Assembly: GCF_030272615.1 (NCBI RefSeq) | Contig: NC_081408.1 | Location: forward strand, 335,888,793 to 335,952,792 | DNA: 64,000 bases | Reading direction: 5' to 3' | Origin: Cryptomeria japonica | Taxonomy: Eukaryota; Streptophyta; Pinopsida; Cupressales; Cupressaceae | Shown: positions 46,038-56,954 of the stretch, piece after piece | Position numbering within the stretch: position 1 is the stretch's first letter | Layout: each line of letters begins with the position of its first letter | Notes under the pieces: model-generated | What the model was told of the DNA's origin: nothing | The model's database searches: none | The model's input: the letters and a program-made list of their open reading frames with translations, nothing else | Made by a program: the position numbers and the translations under genes

Positions 46038-46935
46038 CGGCCCTCCCCATCGCCTTCTTCGAAACCTGCAACAAACATGGCCGCGGCCTTGGGGTTTCGA
46101 CCCTGTAAAAAAGTTACTTAGTGATTAAAAAATGGATTAAACCCTAGCCCGGGTAGGGCTAGGGTAAATGAAAAAAAAGATAATAATATTATGATAGTTT
46201 TCAGAGTTATTAATATATGTAAAAAAAAAATATAAAACCCTAATTAGGGTTGGAAAGCAAAGTAACTATTATCTTGGGAAGATAATTCTAAATGGATAAA
46301 AAATAATGTAAAATTATATATATATATATATATTTATATATTTATATATTTAAATATAAATATATATATATTTATATATTTAAATATAAATATATATATT
46401 CTGGTTATAAATTGGAGTAAGTTTTTTAATAAAGTTTTAAATATTTAAATGTTTTTTAATAGAGTTTTAAACATTTAAATACTTCCGTAGGATTACTCAT
46501 AGGAAGTAAAAAGGGAAGTGAAATATATAAATCATAAGAAGTAAGCCTAGCCTTTATAATTTTAAATGTATTTGATGTAATAAATACTTAATTTTGTCCC
46601 GGTTAATTTAATTAGAGTATTAAAATTTTAAATTGGATGTTTAGACTATATGTCGTATTGGGGATTGAATTAAATTTCCTCTCCTATTTTCTTTAACGTG
46701 ATTGATTTAATAAACCTAATGTCTAGGTATCTCGGGGAGATAAAATTAAACCAGTTAGCTTTCCGCAAATTAGAATTAAACAAATTATCGATGCTTGGTT
46801 CATTTCAGAATTAGCTCGAACATAATTATGGAAATTTCTATAACGCTTGTCGTGTGAGTGAACTTGTTAATTAATTAGTATATTTTTTTTAAAAAAATTG
46901 TTCCGTTTTTGCCCTAAATTTTGGGCATGACAATT

Positions 46936-47032
46936 CTGTATCAAAATTTAGCTCATCTTGTAGCTTTAAGTTCTTCAATATTTCAACATCATAATATTCA
47001 AGTGCCATCTAAAGATGCTTCTCCAAAGCCAT
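46936..47032 (-). pseudogene. NA-B ORF1, N-terminal end
   Basis: Start at ATG 47032 (MALEKHL, stop, MALEYYDVEILKNLKLQDEL), aligned to NA-C ORF1 at 23138 (MAMEKQLEMTLEDYDVERMK). Broken by SOLO-E after about 32 codons; continues at 43057. Confidence 0.65.
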
Positions 47033-47091
47033 ATTCAATGATTCCAATTTTAGGATCTTCCTCAAGCTGTTTAAATTCCTTCGAGCCACAA

Positions 47092-47104
47092 GGCTCTGAT
47101 ACCA
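47092..47104 (-). other. Primer-binding site of NA-B (initiator Met-tRNA type)
   Basis: On the minus strand TGGTATCAGAGCC, a perfect copia-type site, two bases inside the LTR. Confidence 0.85.
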
Positions 47105-47106
47105 AT

Positions 47107-48027
47107 TATTTTAAACCAATAACACTGAGAGGGGGGGGGGGTGAATCAATGTTATACTAGAATAATAGATTTTAGCCTTAACAAAACAGTTATACACCAA
47201 CAGGTAAACTGATATAAACATAATTGAAAGAAGTAATGCAACCAATAATTCAAACACATAAATGAGAACCATAACACACACATTTATACATGGAAAACCT
47301 CAAAGAGGAAAAACCATGATGAGATTTGTGACCCACAATATCAATTCACTGGCCATATGAAGAGATATTACAATATATGATGGGCATGCACTTGTAGGAA
47401 GGCTTACATCCTAGACCACACTGTTCATCACAATAGGAGCCTCACTGACTACATAACAATCCAAACAACAATCTAAAGAAGTATGAACTTCTTAACATAG
47501 CATCTCCTATGCCAGAATGCAGTTCTGGTTTAAGCTTTGTTTATTCTAGTTAAAACCCTAAACCTCAGTACTAGAATAACCCCTACAATGAATTCCTCAC
47601 ATACATAGTCTCTCTGATATATTTTGCATCACATCCATAAACATATCCATCTATGCTTCTACTTCTTACAAAATGATCTAATCAATCTCTCCTATATACC
47701 CTTTACAAATTTATGCCTTATGTCAGCTTACAAAGATATATACAATATCATATTTCATGTCGGCCATATAACATAAATAAATAATAATTAAAACAAGTTG
47801 TTGATGCTGGATCCAAGATGTGTCGGACTCCAATACTGATACCCTTTACCATACCATGTCACCCTGCATTTCTGATGACCAAAGAAATATTCTATCCTGC
47901 CAGTGTCGGTGGTAGTGTAGAGTCTATGAGTTGTATGCTAGTATGCCATATGAATCCAGAACCCAAAATCATGTTGCCATCAATGACAACATAGTGAAAC
48001 CAACTAATAGAGTTTCAATTGCCAACA
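47107..48027 (-). repeat. 5' LTR of NA-B
   Basis: On the minus strand TGTTGGCAATTG (48027) to the mutated end near 47107. It pairs with 2571-3197 plus 20353-20638. Unbroken, so it shows what TAT-1's target looked like. Confidence 0.9.
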
Positions 48028-48612
48028 TATGATATCAACCACATGTTCTTTCATTGGTATCTACTCCAAAATAAATTCCTTGTCTTGAACCTATTCCCTG
48101 AGGTAGTGGTATTTGATAGCTATATGCTTTGTCTTAGAATGCATCACTAGATTCTTGAATATTTTGATAGCACCGGTGTTGTCACAGTTAATCACAATAG
48201 GTTCAGTCACCTTTTTTTGGATACCTTCCAATAATTTCTTGATTCATACTATTTGTGTACAATTGATTGCAACAACCACATACTTTGCCTTAGCTATGGA
48301 TTAAGAGATACAATTTTGTTTCTTGTTGGTCCATAACACAATCCTATCTCCAAGAAAGAATGCACCTCCACTAGTGTTCTTTCTATCATCAATGTTCCTT
48401 GCCCAATCTGCATCAATGAAGACACTTAAGTTGAAATATCCCTTATGTGGATACCAGAGACCATACTCATCAATCCCTTTAAGGTATCTAAATATTCTTT
48501 TAACTGCCACCATGTGAGTCTCTTTTAGATTTGCAACAAATCTAGCAACCAAGCCAACTGCTTGTGCTATATCTGGTCTATTGTGTACTACATACTGCAA
48601 CTTGTTGATCAT
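48028..48612 (-). pseudogene. COPIA-A RNase H and RT C-terminus
   Basis: Minus strand: MINKLQYVVHNRPDIAQAVG, KRIFRYLKGIDEYGLWYP, FIDADWARNIDDRKNTSGGA (RNase H Asp), then SIAKAKYVVVA (usually with Glu), VINCDNTGAIKIFKN and HSKTKHIAIKYHYLREQV. The last codons (HVVDI) are cut by NA-B; the rest is at 2570. RNase H removes template RNA. Two or three stops. Confidence 0.85.
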
Positions 48613-48615
48613 GGA

Positions 48616-48940
48616 TCAGAAAAGTATCTCATTCACTTCATTAGCCTCATCATTTTTGGAGAGCTTGCAACCTATAACCATTGAAGTTCCAATAGGTTTG
48701 GAATCTTCTATTCCAAAAGTCTTCAAGATTTCCCTTATGTACTTGGTTTGGCTAATGAATATACCATTATTTAGCTGAGATACTTGTAGACCAATGAGGA
48801 ATTTTATTTCACCAATCATGGACATTTCAAATTATTGCTTTATTTCATCAACAAAACCTTTGCTCATCTCATCATCTCCCCCAGAGATTATGTCATCTAC
48901 AAAAATCTCTGCAATCATATGTTTTTCCTTTTGTCAACAG
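48616..48940 (-). pseudogene. COPIA-A reverse transcriptase, palm remnant
   Basis: Reads KHMIAEIFVDDIISGGDDEM, then MIGEIKFLIGLQVSQLNNGI and DSKPIGTSM, the second half of a copia RT beginning at the catalytic FVDD box. The first half is missing: immediately upstream (about 48940) the frame is the integrase-RT linker (ARYVRNNHSVDK). So roughly 250-300 residues were deleted precisely between linker and FVDD. The element could not copy itself. Confidence 0.8.
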
Positions 48941-50000
48941 AGTGATTGTTTCTGACGTACCTTGCTAATATCGATTTGTTTCTTGGAGATTTTTCTACTT
49001 GATGTGTAGGTTCTAATTCATATGTTTCCTCATTTTCTGCCACAACAGGATTCTCTTCAACAGGTTCGATCGGTACAGTGTACTCAAATCCTTGATAATC
49101 CTTTGGTTCACTCTTGTTGTCCTATTCATTTTTCTCAGAGAACTCATCCAATCTGACATTGGCACTCTCCACAATCTTACTAGTCCTTTTGTTCAAACAC
49201 CAATATGCTTTACTCTTTGTGGAGTAACCTAAGAAGGTTCCTTCATCACTCTTGGGATCAAACTTTCTAGAGTACTGATCCCTCTTGATATAGCACTTGC
49301 TTCCAAATACTTTGAAATAGCTCACATTGGGTGAGTATCCACACCATAATTCATAGGGAGTTTTATTTGTCCCTTTCTTCACCTGTATCCCGTTCAAGGT
49401 ATACATAGCAGTGCTTACCTACTTCTCTCTAGAATATATGTTGAATATCCTCCTGTATCATCAAAGTCCTTGCACAATCAATCAAATTTTTGTTCCTTCT
49501 TTCAACAACCCCATTTTGTTGAGGTGTTCTGGGTGGAGACATATGTCTCATAATCCCCTGTTCTTTACAGTGATTCATGAATTCTCCTCTATCTAATCTC
49601 AGATATTTCAGATTCTTAGTGGTTCCTCTCTCTACTCGGTCCTTGAAAACCTTAAACATGTGAAAGGCATTAGATTTATCTTTCAAGAATACAACCCACA
49701 TCATTCTTGAGAAGTCATCTACAAATAACAAAAAATACCAGTCCCCATAGAAAGTCTTGGTCCTCATACAACCACACAAGTCTGTATGAACTAAGTCTAG
49801 CATATTCTCAGATGAATAAGATTTGTTGTTGAAACTAGACCCGGTCAACTTTCCTAGTTTTAATTCTTTACACATAGCATTTTTAGGTTTCATAATATCA
49901 CACATACCTCTGACAGACTTCATTTTACTGACTTTTTTTTTCTATCAAAGTTAACATGACACAGTTTTTTGTGCCACAACCAACTATCTTCTACATTTTC
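48941..50000 (-). pseudogene. COPIA-A integrase
   Basis: Preceded by the pre-integrase motif LWHKKLCHVNFDRK (about 49970). Core 49923-49429 is open for 164 codons: LDLVHTDLCG (first Asp), LLFVDDFSRMMWVVFLKDKS, LRLDRGEF (second Asp, normally SDNGGEF), PPRTPQQNGVVERRNKNLID (catalytic Glu present). C-terminal part 49406-49122: TPYELWCGYSPNVSYFKVFG, YWCLNKRTSKIVESANVRLD. One frameshift lies near 49420. The linker to RT (48941-49120) is Glu/Pro/Asn-rich. Confidence 0.85.
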
Positions 50001-51404
50001 CATAAGACAACTACCTACAGTGGTGTTTAGGTGAAACAAATTACCTCTAGATTGTTTACCAGTAGAAATCAAACTTCCTGATTTGTCATTTATTTTGCAT
50101 ATCCCTTCATTGAATTCTAACCGGTAACACTTATTGTTAAGTTGTGCAACACTTAACAAACTATATTTTATCCCTTCTACCCAATAAACATCCTCACAAT
50201 TTGTTTTATCATTTAGGGCTATAGATCCCTTACCTCTTACTGCACAAGGAGCATCATTGTCAAATCTCACCATTCCTCCATTATAGTTCTCCATCCTGAG
50301 GAATTTGTTTCTATCACCAGTCATGTGGTGAGTGAAACCACTATCAATTACCTAGTCTCCACACTGGTTTGAACTAGAGATTAGTTCCATATAACTTTCC
50401 TATGTGTTATCTTCCTCTACCACTACAAATGCAATTCCATCTCCACTAGATGCTTATGATTCTTCATCGGTAACTCCTTCTGCAAGATAACACTCCTTCT
50501 TTCTATTGTCCTTGTAGCTTCTAAAATTATCTAGCGTATCATTGTCAGGACATCTGGATGCAATATGACCTGTTCTATTGCAAGAGAAACACTTCAAGGG
50601 AATTTTACCTTTATACTTTCCTTTTCCTCTTGGAAGCCTTCTTGCTAATAGAGATTCAATCTCATCTTGTTCATGTTCTTCAGATAACATGTTGTCACAT
50701 TTATGAGAATGACTAGTTCTTGTAGTACAACTGTTTCTAGTTTCTTTTCTTCTCCTTGTTGGTGCAGATATCATGGAAGCTTTGAAGGAAACATCAATCT
50801 TTAGTACACTATTATCATAGTTGCTCAATTCAAAGGTAGTCAACTTACCAATCAGTGAGTCAAGTGAAACACTAACTGTTCTCAAGGATTTGAGTTCTTG
50901 AATTGCAAAAACCCTTATGGCATATTGTGGTAGCAAGGCTCTCATGATTTTTCTAACCACATCATCTTCTTCAAGCTTTCATCTAGCACTTGTGATGAAA
51001 TTTACCACATCCTTTATTCTTTTGATATATTGTTCTATATTTTCTCCTTCTTGCATCCTCATCTCATCAAATTTTCCTCTTAAGTTGTTCACCTTGGCCT
51101 TTTGTACATGAGGATCTCCTCCAGAGATAGTCTTCAACTTATTCCACATCTCATAGGATGTTTTCAGATCTTGAACCTCAACATACTCGTTATCAGATAG
51201 TGTGCTATCAATCATATCCATAGTTGTAATGTTGTCTTTCCTTTCTTTGATCTGATCAGCAATGAGAACCCCTATAGGTTCATTGTACACTATGCTTATA
51301 TGATTCTAGTATTGATCTCCTAGTGTTTTTAGGTAGATCTTCATTCTACCATACCATAAAGTGTAATTCTCCTTAGAGAACTTAGGACCCTCCTTTTGCA
51401 TCAT
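50001..51404 (-). pseudogene. COPIA-A gag and protease
   Basis: Start at ATG 51404 (MMQKEGPKFSKENYTLWYGR), the usual copia gag opening. The gag core follows at 51290-50979 (LKTSYEMWNKLKTISGGDPH, GENIEQYIKRIKDVVNFI). A 168-codon segment (50960-50454) ends with a perfect knuckle CFSCNRTGHIASRC. Protease at about 50350: VIDSGFTHHMTGD with the catalytic Asp-Ser-Gly, then IKYSLLSVAQLNNKCYRLEF. Three or four stops. This is the only recognisable autonomous-type copia gag in the window. Confidence 0.85.
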
Positions 51405-51452
51405 CTTAGATCTTTCCTTAAGTTGTTAATCTCTTTTGAATTTAATAACCAA

Positions 51453-51465
51453 GGCTCTGATACCA
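51453..51465 (-). other. Primer-binding site of COPIA-A (initiator Met-tRNA type)
   Basis: On the minus strand TGGTATCAGAGCC, three bases from the LTR. Confidence 0.9.
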
Positions 51466-51468
51466 ATT

Positions 51469-53003
51469 GTTAGCCCCAATTAGTGCTGAGAGGGGAGAGG
51501 TGAATCAACACTTTACCACTTTTACAAAATCAAAAATTTTTTACTCAATTTTGCACTACCTTAATATTCATCAATACAAACAGTTATTGTAGGAGAACAT
51601 GCATGCATGAAAAGATACACAATAACACCAAGATTTATCTCTTGGAAACACAAATGGGAGAAAACCACAGTGTGAGTAGAAACTCACAAAATCTACACTC
51701 TTTTGGAGTACGTCCGGTGAGGAGCCATCGTTGTTAGGAGATTACAAAGACATTGTTAAGTGCTACCTGATTAAGGGATTTTATTTAAGGCCTTTTAGTT
51801 CCTTTACCCTATTAGAGGTAGCCTTGTTGAAGGACTTAGGATCATCAATTAAGATGTCACTCGGCTAAGGGATTCTACAAAGGGACCTGTTAAAGTCCAC
51901 CTGGTTAAGGGATTTTGAGTTGCAATGGTTAGAAAGCAACAAGAAGTTGATCTGCTGGAATAGATATTAATATCTTGATCAAATCATAATAAAATTCATA
52001 CTTTGTCTACACCAGTTGTGTCTACTCTGCACTACACTGGTCCTCTAATCATACTCTCGACTCTACACTCTACTAGTCTACTTCACACACACTCTGTTCT
52101 ATGAAATCATTTAGCATTTCCTCACTCTTCACACTTCTCTTTGGATCACCTCACATAGGATTTGCATTTTGCAAATTTTTCGATCAAAAATGTTTTGTAT
52201 GAACTCAAAACACTTTATACACTCTTTGCCATCACCTTTAGGTGTTTTCTTAATCAATAAAATCATAGATATCAATAGATTTTAAATTTAAATCTTCTCA
52301 CTCTTACTCTATGCGTCCTGCAACAATTCTGCCAACTACTCATCCAAATTTGCCACTGCATCCCCCAAAAATAACAACTTCTGGGTCAAGTTCAGTCTTT
52401 TAAATGCAAACTAGAAAATTCGTAAGTAATCATGGCTTAACTGCATGATGACTGAGATTAACTTCACCAAACTTTAGTTTGGCGTTAACACAAACTCACT
52501 AACTCACCTTTTGACATCACAACTGTGTAACCAATCACCACTCTAAGATTTACGGTGACAACCTATCCTCCTTCTGCTTCATTGGTCGACCGGTATACCA
52601 CTTCACTCTACATTACTGGTTCACCCTTTGATACCCATTTGCAGTACTTCCGTCAAGCCTCTTTTCTTGTTTGTCAATGAGGTTCCATTTTGCATAGGAC
52701 TTCAAGCCTTATTTCCTAAGTCACCTTTTGTGACTTCATCATTATCAGAATAGCCAACTTGAAGATCTAACTTTAACGTCGATCTTCTTATATGACAGAC
52801 TGATTAGCTTAGTCTATCTTCCCTTGAGCCAAATGAACTTTGATCATCTATCTATGATGTTGCTTCCATGTTGTTTGCAAGCCATCACCTTTTCTACTAA
52901 GATACACCACTCCACTGGTTAGTGTTAGTCATCAATGACAAATCTCGGCTAATATATTGGTTCACTGGATTAACTAGTTTCTTCAATATCAGTAATGCCA
53001 ACA
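51469..53003 (-). repeat. 5' LTR of COPIA-A
   Basis: On the minus strand TGTTGGCATTACTGATATTG (53003) to GGGGCTAACA (51469), 1535 bp. Its start pairs with 1738-2074. CATGT follows at 53004; the partner copy is off-window. Confidence 0.9.
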
Positions 53004-53858
53004 CATGTTCCTATTGATCGGTGGTGTTGGTTTTTTGTTTATGGCGACATATTTTGGGTCCAGTGCTATCAAGGTTATGGAACAGTTTATGTAATGTGTT
53101 GGTGGATGATCCCAATGTGTTACTAGTTGGATTTATTGATTCGTTTATCTTGTTTTGGTCTCATTCGGACTTGGTTGATCATAGGTTTGCAGGTTTATGT
53201 TTATGTTTTAAGTTCATTGTATTATTTTTTAGGTGGCTGACCTAATTATTTAGGTCCCAGGTTATTATATATGTGATGTAAGATCCCTTTGTAGATCATC
53301 TTCTATGGGATTATCTATGAGAAAATAAATCTATAATTATATGTAGAAGTTTTGGTTGATCATAGGTGATCTAATTGGGTTTGTATAAGAGGTTTTAGAC
53401 CTCTGGTATTGAGGTTAACCAGAATTGTACTCAGACATAAGAGATTTTATTCTTGTAGTTCATTCTTCTTTCTGGATTGTAGTCTAAAGATCTTTTGTAG
53501 TTAGTGAGGCTCCTTTGTATTGAGCAATGCACTCTAGGAAATATGCCTTCCTGGATGTGCATGCCCCTTTTTGTAATCACATACTTACTACAGAAGTATC
53601 ATCCGACTTTGGGTAGGCTTCCCACCATGGTTTTTCCCTTTATTGGTTTTTCCAAGTACAAATATTGGTGTTATGTGTTGTGGATGGATGGTGAATGTTC
53701 TACGATTTATGTTTGTGCTTAATTTATATATCTTCTATTGCAGTATCTAGTTTATGTATTTTAATAAAACGTTTTAAAGTTCTTAAAGTTATATAATTTG
53801 TTGACAATGGTTTCACACCCCCTCTCAGTTTTCCACTATTTATTTGAGATGTCTTACA
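53004..53858 (+). repeat. LTR of COPIA-H, 3' part
   Basis: Copia-type LTR text (GTTAGTGAGGCTCCTTTGTA, CCCACCATGGTTTTTCCC) ending CCCTCTCAGTTTTCC ... GATGTCTTACA, followed by a primer site. The left part was separated by COPIA-A and is outside the window. Confidence 0.65.
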
Positions 53859-53860
53859 AT

Positions 53861-54157
53861 TAGTATCAAAGCTCGGTCCTCTCTATAGAAGCTTAACCGC
53901 TTGAGGGGGATCCTATCGCATCTAATAGTTCATCTGCAACTATTTTCTAGAGAAAAACCCTAGACTTGATGCAACAAAGAGTATGGAAGATTTAGATAGA
54001 GACTCATCTGAGATGTATTGGGAAAGATATTTGGGAGATTACTGATAAAAGCTATAGTCCTTATAATCTGGCATCTAGCAATCCTCCTCTGGTAGACTTG
54101 GATAAAAAAAATTGAAAATGATTGTAGAGCTAGAGAAGCCATTTTAAGTGCACTTTT
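53861..54157 (+). pseudogene. COPIA-H primer site and gag start
   Basis: Primer site TAGTATCAAAGC (53861-53872), a worn Met-type site. ATG 53983 opens MEDLDRDSSEMYWERYLGDY and a stop; then, near 54108-54155, ENDCRAREAILSALF, which looks like the copia gag segment usually reading ENDAKAK.AIL..L. Cut by the COPIA-I LTR at 54158. Confidence 0.5.
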
Positions 54158-55242
54158 TGTTGGTATTATGGATGACTTTGTCATGTGTTGCATTAGTTTT
54201 ATCATTGATGTCAACACTTATCTTTATGGAGGTTTACATTATGTTCACTGGTATGGTTAGTGACTTATGCATAGTCACTGGTATATATTCAACAGCAGGT
54301 TATATTGTTCACTAGTAGCAATGATGACTTGTTATCATCTGGAGATCATTTGGTTATGTCGAAGACATGGATTGGAAGCTTGGTTTTGCTATTTTTCTTA
54401 TTGGTCTAATCGAGTTGATAGATTTTCCTTTACCGATGGATAAGGTCTAGGTTATGGACCAGTACATGTTATCTATTCTAGATCAACACGACACATTATG
54501 GAGATGGTTTATTGATTGGTAAATGCATTGAGTTGACATGTTGTATCGCATCAAGAATTATTTGTAATTGATTTAATTGTAATATCTTTAGTGAGCCGAC
54601 CTATACATTTGATCTTAGGTTTTGTATAAATGATTGTAAGATCTTATTGAAGATCGAGATATGGTATGAGGGTGTATTGAAGAGCGAAAAGTAAGCAGAT
54701 CCTTGTGTGAATCACGCGAACATTATTCGAAGGTTGAAGGAAGGTTATGAAGGTGTTTTGAAACTCATGTTCAGAGCTTAAACCAGTATTGAATCCAACA
54801 TTGTAGATGCTATTTTGAGCAGTACATTATAATTGGATTTAACCATCCAATTGTGTAGTTAGTGTGACTCCTAATTTGTGATTGAGTAGTGAGCTCTAGG
54901 TGGTTGGCCTTTCTGCATGTGCAGACCCATTTGTAAACACATACGATCTGTATTAGTATCATCTGATTATGGGAAAGGTTTCCCACCATGGTTTTTCCCT
55001 TACCGGGTTTCCACATGAAAATCTCTATGTTATGTGTTGTGGATGTTGTTTCTCTTTCTATTTTATGCATTAAGTTAAACTGGTATTCCTATAACTATTA
55101 ATCTATTTTACCGACACTTAAGTTTGGTTTACTAGCATTAAGGTTAAATTGAAATAACTTTCATTTGGATTATAAATTATTGTAAACTAGTCGACAATTG
55201 ATTCACCCCCCCTCTCAATTGTCCTTCCCAGAGACTTGTACA
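54158..55242 (+). repeat. 5' LTR of COPIA-I
   Basis: TGTTGGTATTATGGATGACT to CAGAGACTTGTACA, 1085 bp. It pairs closely with 55968-56954. No primer site follows. Confidence 0.85.
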
Positions 55243-55599
55243 TCATTATCAACAACACAATCAGATTATGTTGCAGCAGCAACCAATTATACTCAGGTAT
55301 TATGGGTCAATCAAATGTTGAAGGATATAAAGGTAAAATGAAAAGAAGCAATAATAATTTATTGTGATAATTCAGTAGCAATTGATATATCAAAGAATCC
55401 GGTATTTCACTCTAAGACAAAGCATGTTTCTATTAAGTATAATTTTTTGAAAGAGAATGTTGAAGCAAATAAAGTGAAATTGGTTTATGTGAATACTAAA
55501 GAGAAAATTGCAGATATCTTTACAAAGCCTTTGCCTAAGGAAACTTTTGAATATCTCAAAGAGCGGCTTGGGGTAACTTCCCCACTAGTAAAGACTTAG
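55243..55599 (+). pseudogene. COPIA-I RNase H, C-terminal half
   Basis: Starts at the first base after the LTR with SLSTTQSDYVAAATNYTQVL, where plant copia elements normally have STTEAEYVAA (the Glu is Gln here). Then IIYCDNSVAIDISKNPVFHS KTKHVSIKYNFLKENVE and IADIFTKPLPKETFEYLKER LGV, stop at 55597. One in-frame stop only. The upstream RNase H and RT are deleted. Confidence 0.85.
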
Positions 55600-55967
55600 A
55601 TGTTGAAGATTGGCATCAAACTAGCAAGGACTAAACAGAAAAATCTTTTTTCCGGATTTGATGAAGGAGAGCTACTTCTCAGGGGGAGTAGTTGGTAGAA
55701 TGTTATGTTTTCTTTCTTAACTGCTTTGACATTTGATGTCAAAGGGGGAGAGATACCTATGGAAAAATATTATTCCTTGAGGGAGAGATTATTCATTGAG
55801 GGAGAGATATACTCTTTGGATATATGTATTTTGGTTTTTCTTTTTGTTTCATAACTTCATATTGATCTATCTTTGGGAGATTGATTGGTTTACTATTTTT
55901 GGCATTCTGTTTTTGGCACTTAGATGTTTTTCCATCTAGTTTTGCCATCAATGCCAAAGGGGGAGAT
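55600..55967 (+). other. COPIA-I 3' untranslated part with polypurine tract
   Basis: Three purine runs (GGGGGAG at 55684, AAAGGGGGAGAG at 55741, AAAGGGGGAGAT at 55956-55967); the last touches the 3' LTR. Confidence 0.8.
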
Positions 55968-56954
55968 TGATGGTATTATGGATGATGTTGTCATGTATTT
56001 CATTGGTTTTGTCATTGATGTCAACACTTATCTTTATGGAGGTTTACAATATGTTCACCGGTATGGTTAGTGACTTATGCACAGTCACTGATATATGTTC
56101 ACTAGTAGGTTATATTGTTCACTGGCAGCAATGATGAATTGTTGTCATCTGGAGATCATTTGGTTATGTTGAAGACATGGATTGGAAGCTTGGTTTTGGT
56201 GTTTTTCTTATTGGTCTAATCAGGTTGACATATTTGTCTTTACCAATAAATAAGGTCTAAGTTATGGACCGGTACATGTTATCTATTCCAGATCAGCACA
56301 ACATGTTATGGAGATGGTTTATTGATTGGTAAATGCATTGAGCTGGCATGTTGTATCACATCAAGACTTATTTGTAATTGATTTAATTGTAATATCTTTA
56401 GTGAGCCGACCTATACATTTGGTCTTAGGTTTTGTATAAATGATTGTAAGATCTTATTGAAGATCGAGATATGGTATAAGTGTGTATTGAAGAGTGAAAA
56501 TATTATTTAAAGGTTGAAGGAAGGTTATGAAGGTTTTTTGACACTGATGTTTAGAGCTTAAACTAGTACTGAATCCAGCATTGCAGATGCTATTTTGAGC
56601 AGTACATTATGATTGGATTTAACCACCCAATTGTGTAGTCAGTGTGACTCCTAATTTGTGATTGAGTAGTGAGCTCTAGGCAGTTGGCCTTTTTGCATGT
56701 GCAGACCCCATTTGTATACACATACTATCTGCAGTAGTATCATCTGATTGTGGGTAAGTTTTCCCACTGTGGTTTTTCCCTTACCGGGTTTCCACGTAAA
56801 AATCTCTATGTTATGTGTTGTGGATGTTGTTTCTCTTTCTGTTTTATGCATTAAGTTAAACCGGTGCTACTATAACTGTTAATCGGTTTTACTGGCAATT
56901 AAGTTTAGTTTACCGAAATTAAGGTTAAATTGGAATAAGTTGCATTTTGATTAT
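55968..56954 (+). repeat. 3' LTR of COPIA-I, truncated by GYPSY-J
   Basis: TGATGGTATTATGGATGATG onward, matching 54158-55160; broken at 56954 by the GYPSY-J LTR. ATTAT (56950-56954) should be that element's target duplication. Confidence 0.85.

Larger units (their letters stand above)
43058..46931. mobile_element. SOLO-E: 3.9 kb insertion, probably a long solo LTR
   Basis: Interrupts NA-B ORF1; the homologous, uninterrupted NA-C text (23203-23245) shows exactly what was split. AATT lies at both edges (43054-43057, 46932-46935). Ends are TGTGAGGCCT and GGGCATGAC(A), typical of a gypsy LTR. No repeat of one end occurs inside, and there is no gag or pol, so a solo LTR is likeliest; a pol-less element is the alternative. 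Contents: a weak ORF-bearing stretch (44480-45160) that I do not trust as a gene, (AT)n runs, and the hairpin array at 45829-46037. Confidence 0.6.
2571..48027 (-). mobile_element. NA-B: pol-less copia-type LTR element with two ORFs
   Basis: LTRs of about 0.91 kb lie at 47107-48027 (5') and 2571-3197 plus 20353-20638 (3', split by TAT-1). A Met-type primer site is at 47092-47104 and the polypurine tract at 20639-20651. After removal of TAT-1, NA-C and SOLO-E the internal region is only about 4.2 kb. It holds ORF1 (zinc knuckles) and ORF2 (unknown); there is no room for, and no trace of, protease, integrase or RT. The flanks GAAGA (2566-2570) and TATGA (48028-48032) are a decayed target duplication, supported by the COPIA-A frame joining across it. 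Confidence 0.85.
1738..53003 (-). mobile_element. COPIA-A: Ty1/copia retrotransposon, interrupted by younger insertions
   Basis: The 5' LTR is at 51469-53003, the primer-binding site at 51453-51465, the polyprotein at 48028-51404 and, past the NA-B insertion, at 2487-2570. The polypurine tract is at 2075-2087 and part of the 3' LTR at 1738-2074. The reading frame across the NA-B insertion is restored when the two sides are joined: the RNase H motif DI|FTKPL continues at 2570. It is inserted in the LTR of COPIA-H. Confidence 0.85.
54158..56954 (+). mobile_element. COPIA-I: copia element deleted to LTR, RNase H end and LTR
   Basis: Two LTRs flank only 725 bases: the C-terminal part of RNase H and the 3' untranslated region. 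Gag, protease, integrase, RT and the primer site are gone. The 3' LTR is cut at 56954 by GYPSY-J. Confidence 0.8.

Noticed and set aside
45728-46108. Overlapping ORFs on both strands (70-110 codons) with CVHTVGA-like repeats
   Set aside because: They arise from a palindromic GC-rich repeat that is open in several frames on both strands; no start context or homology supports a protein.
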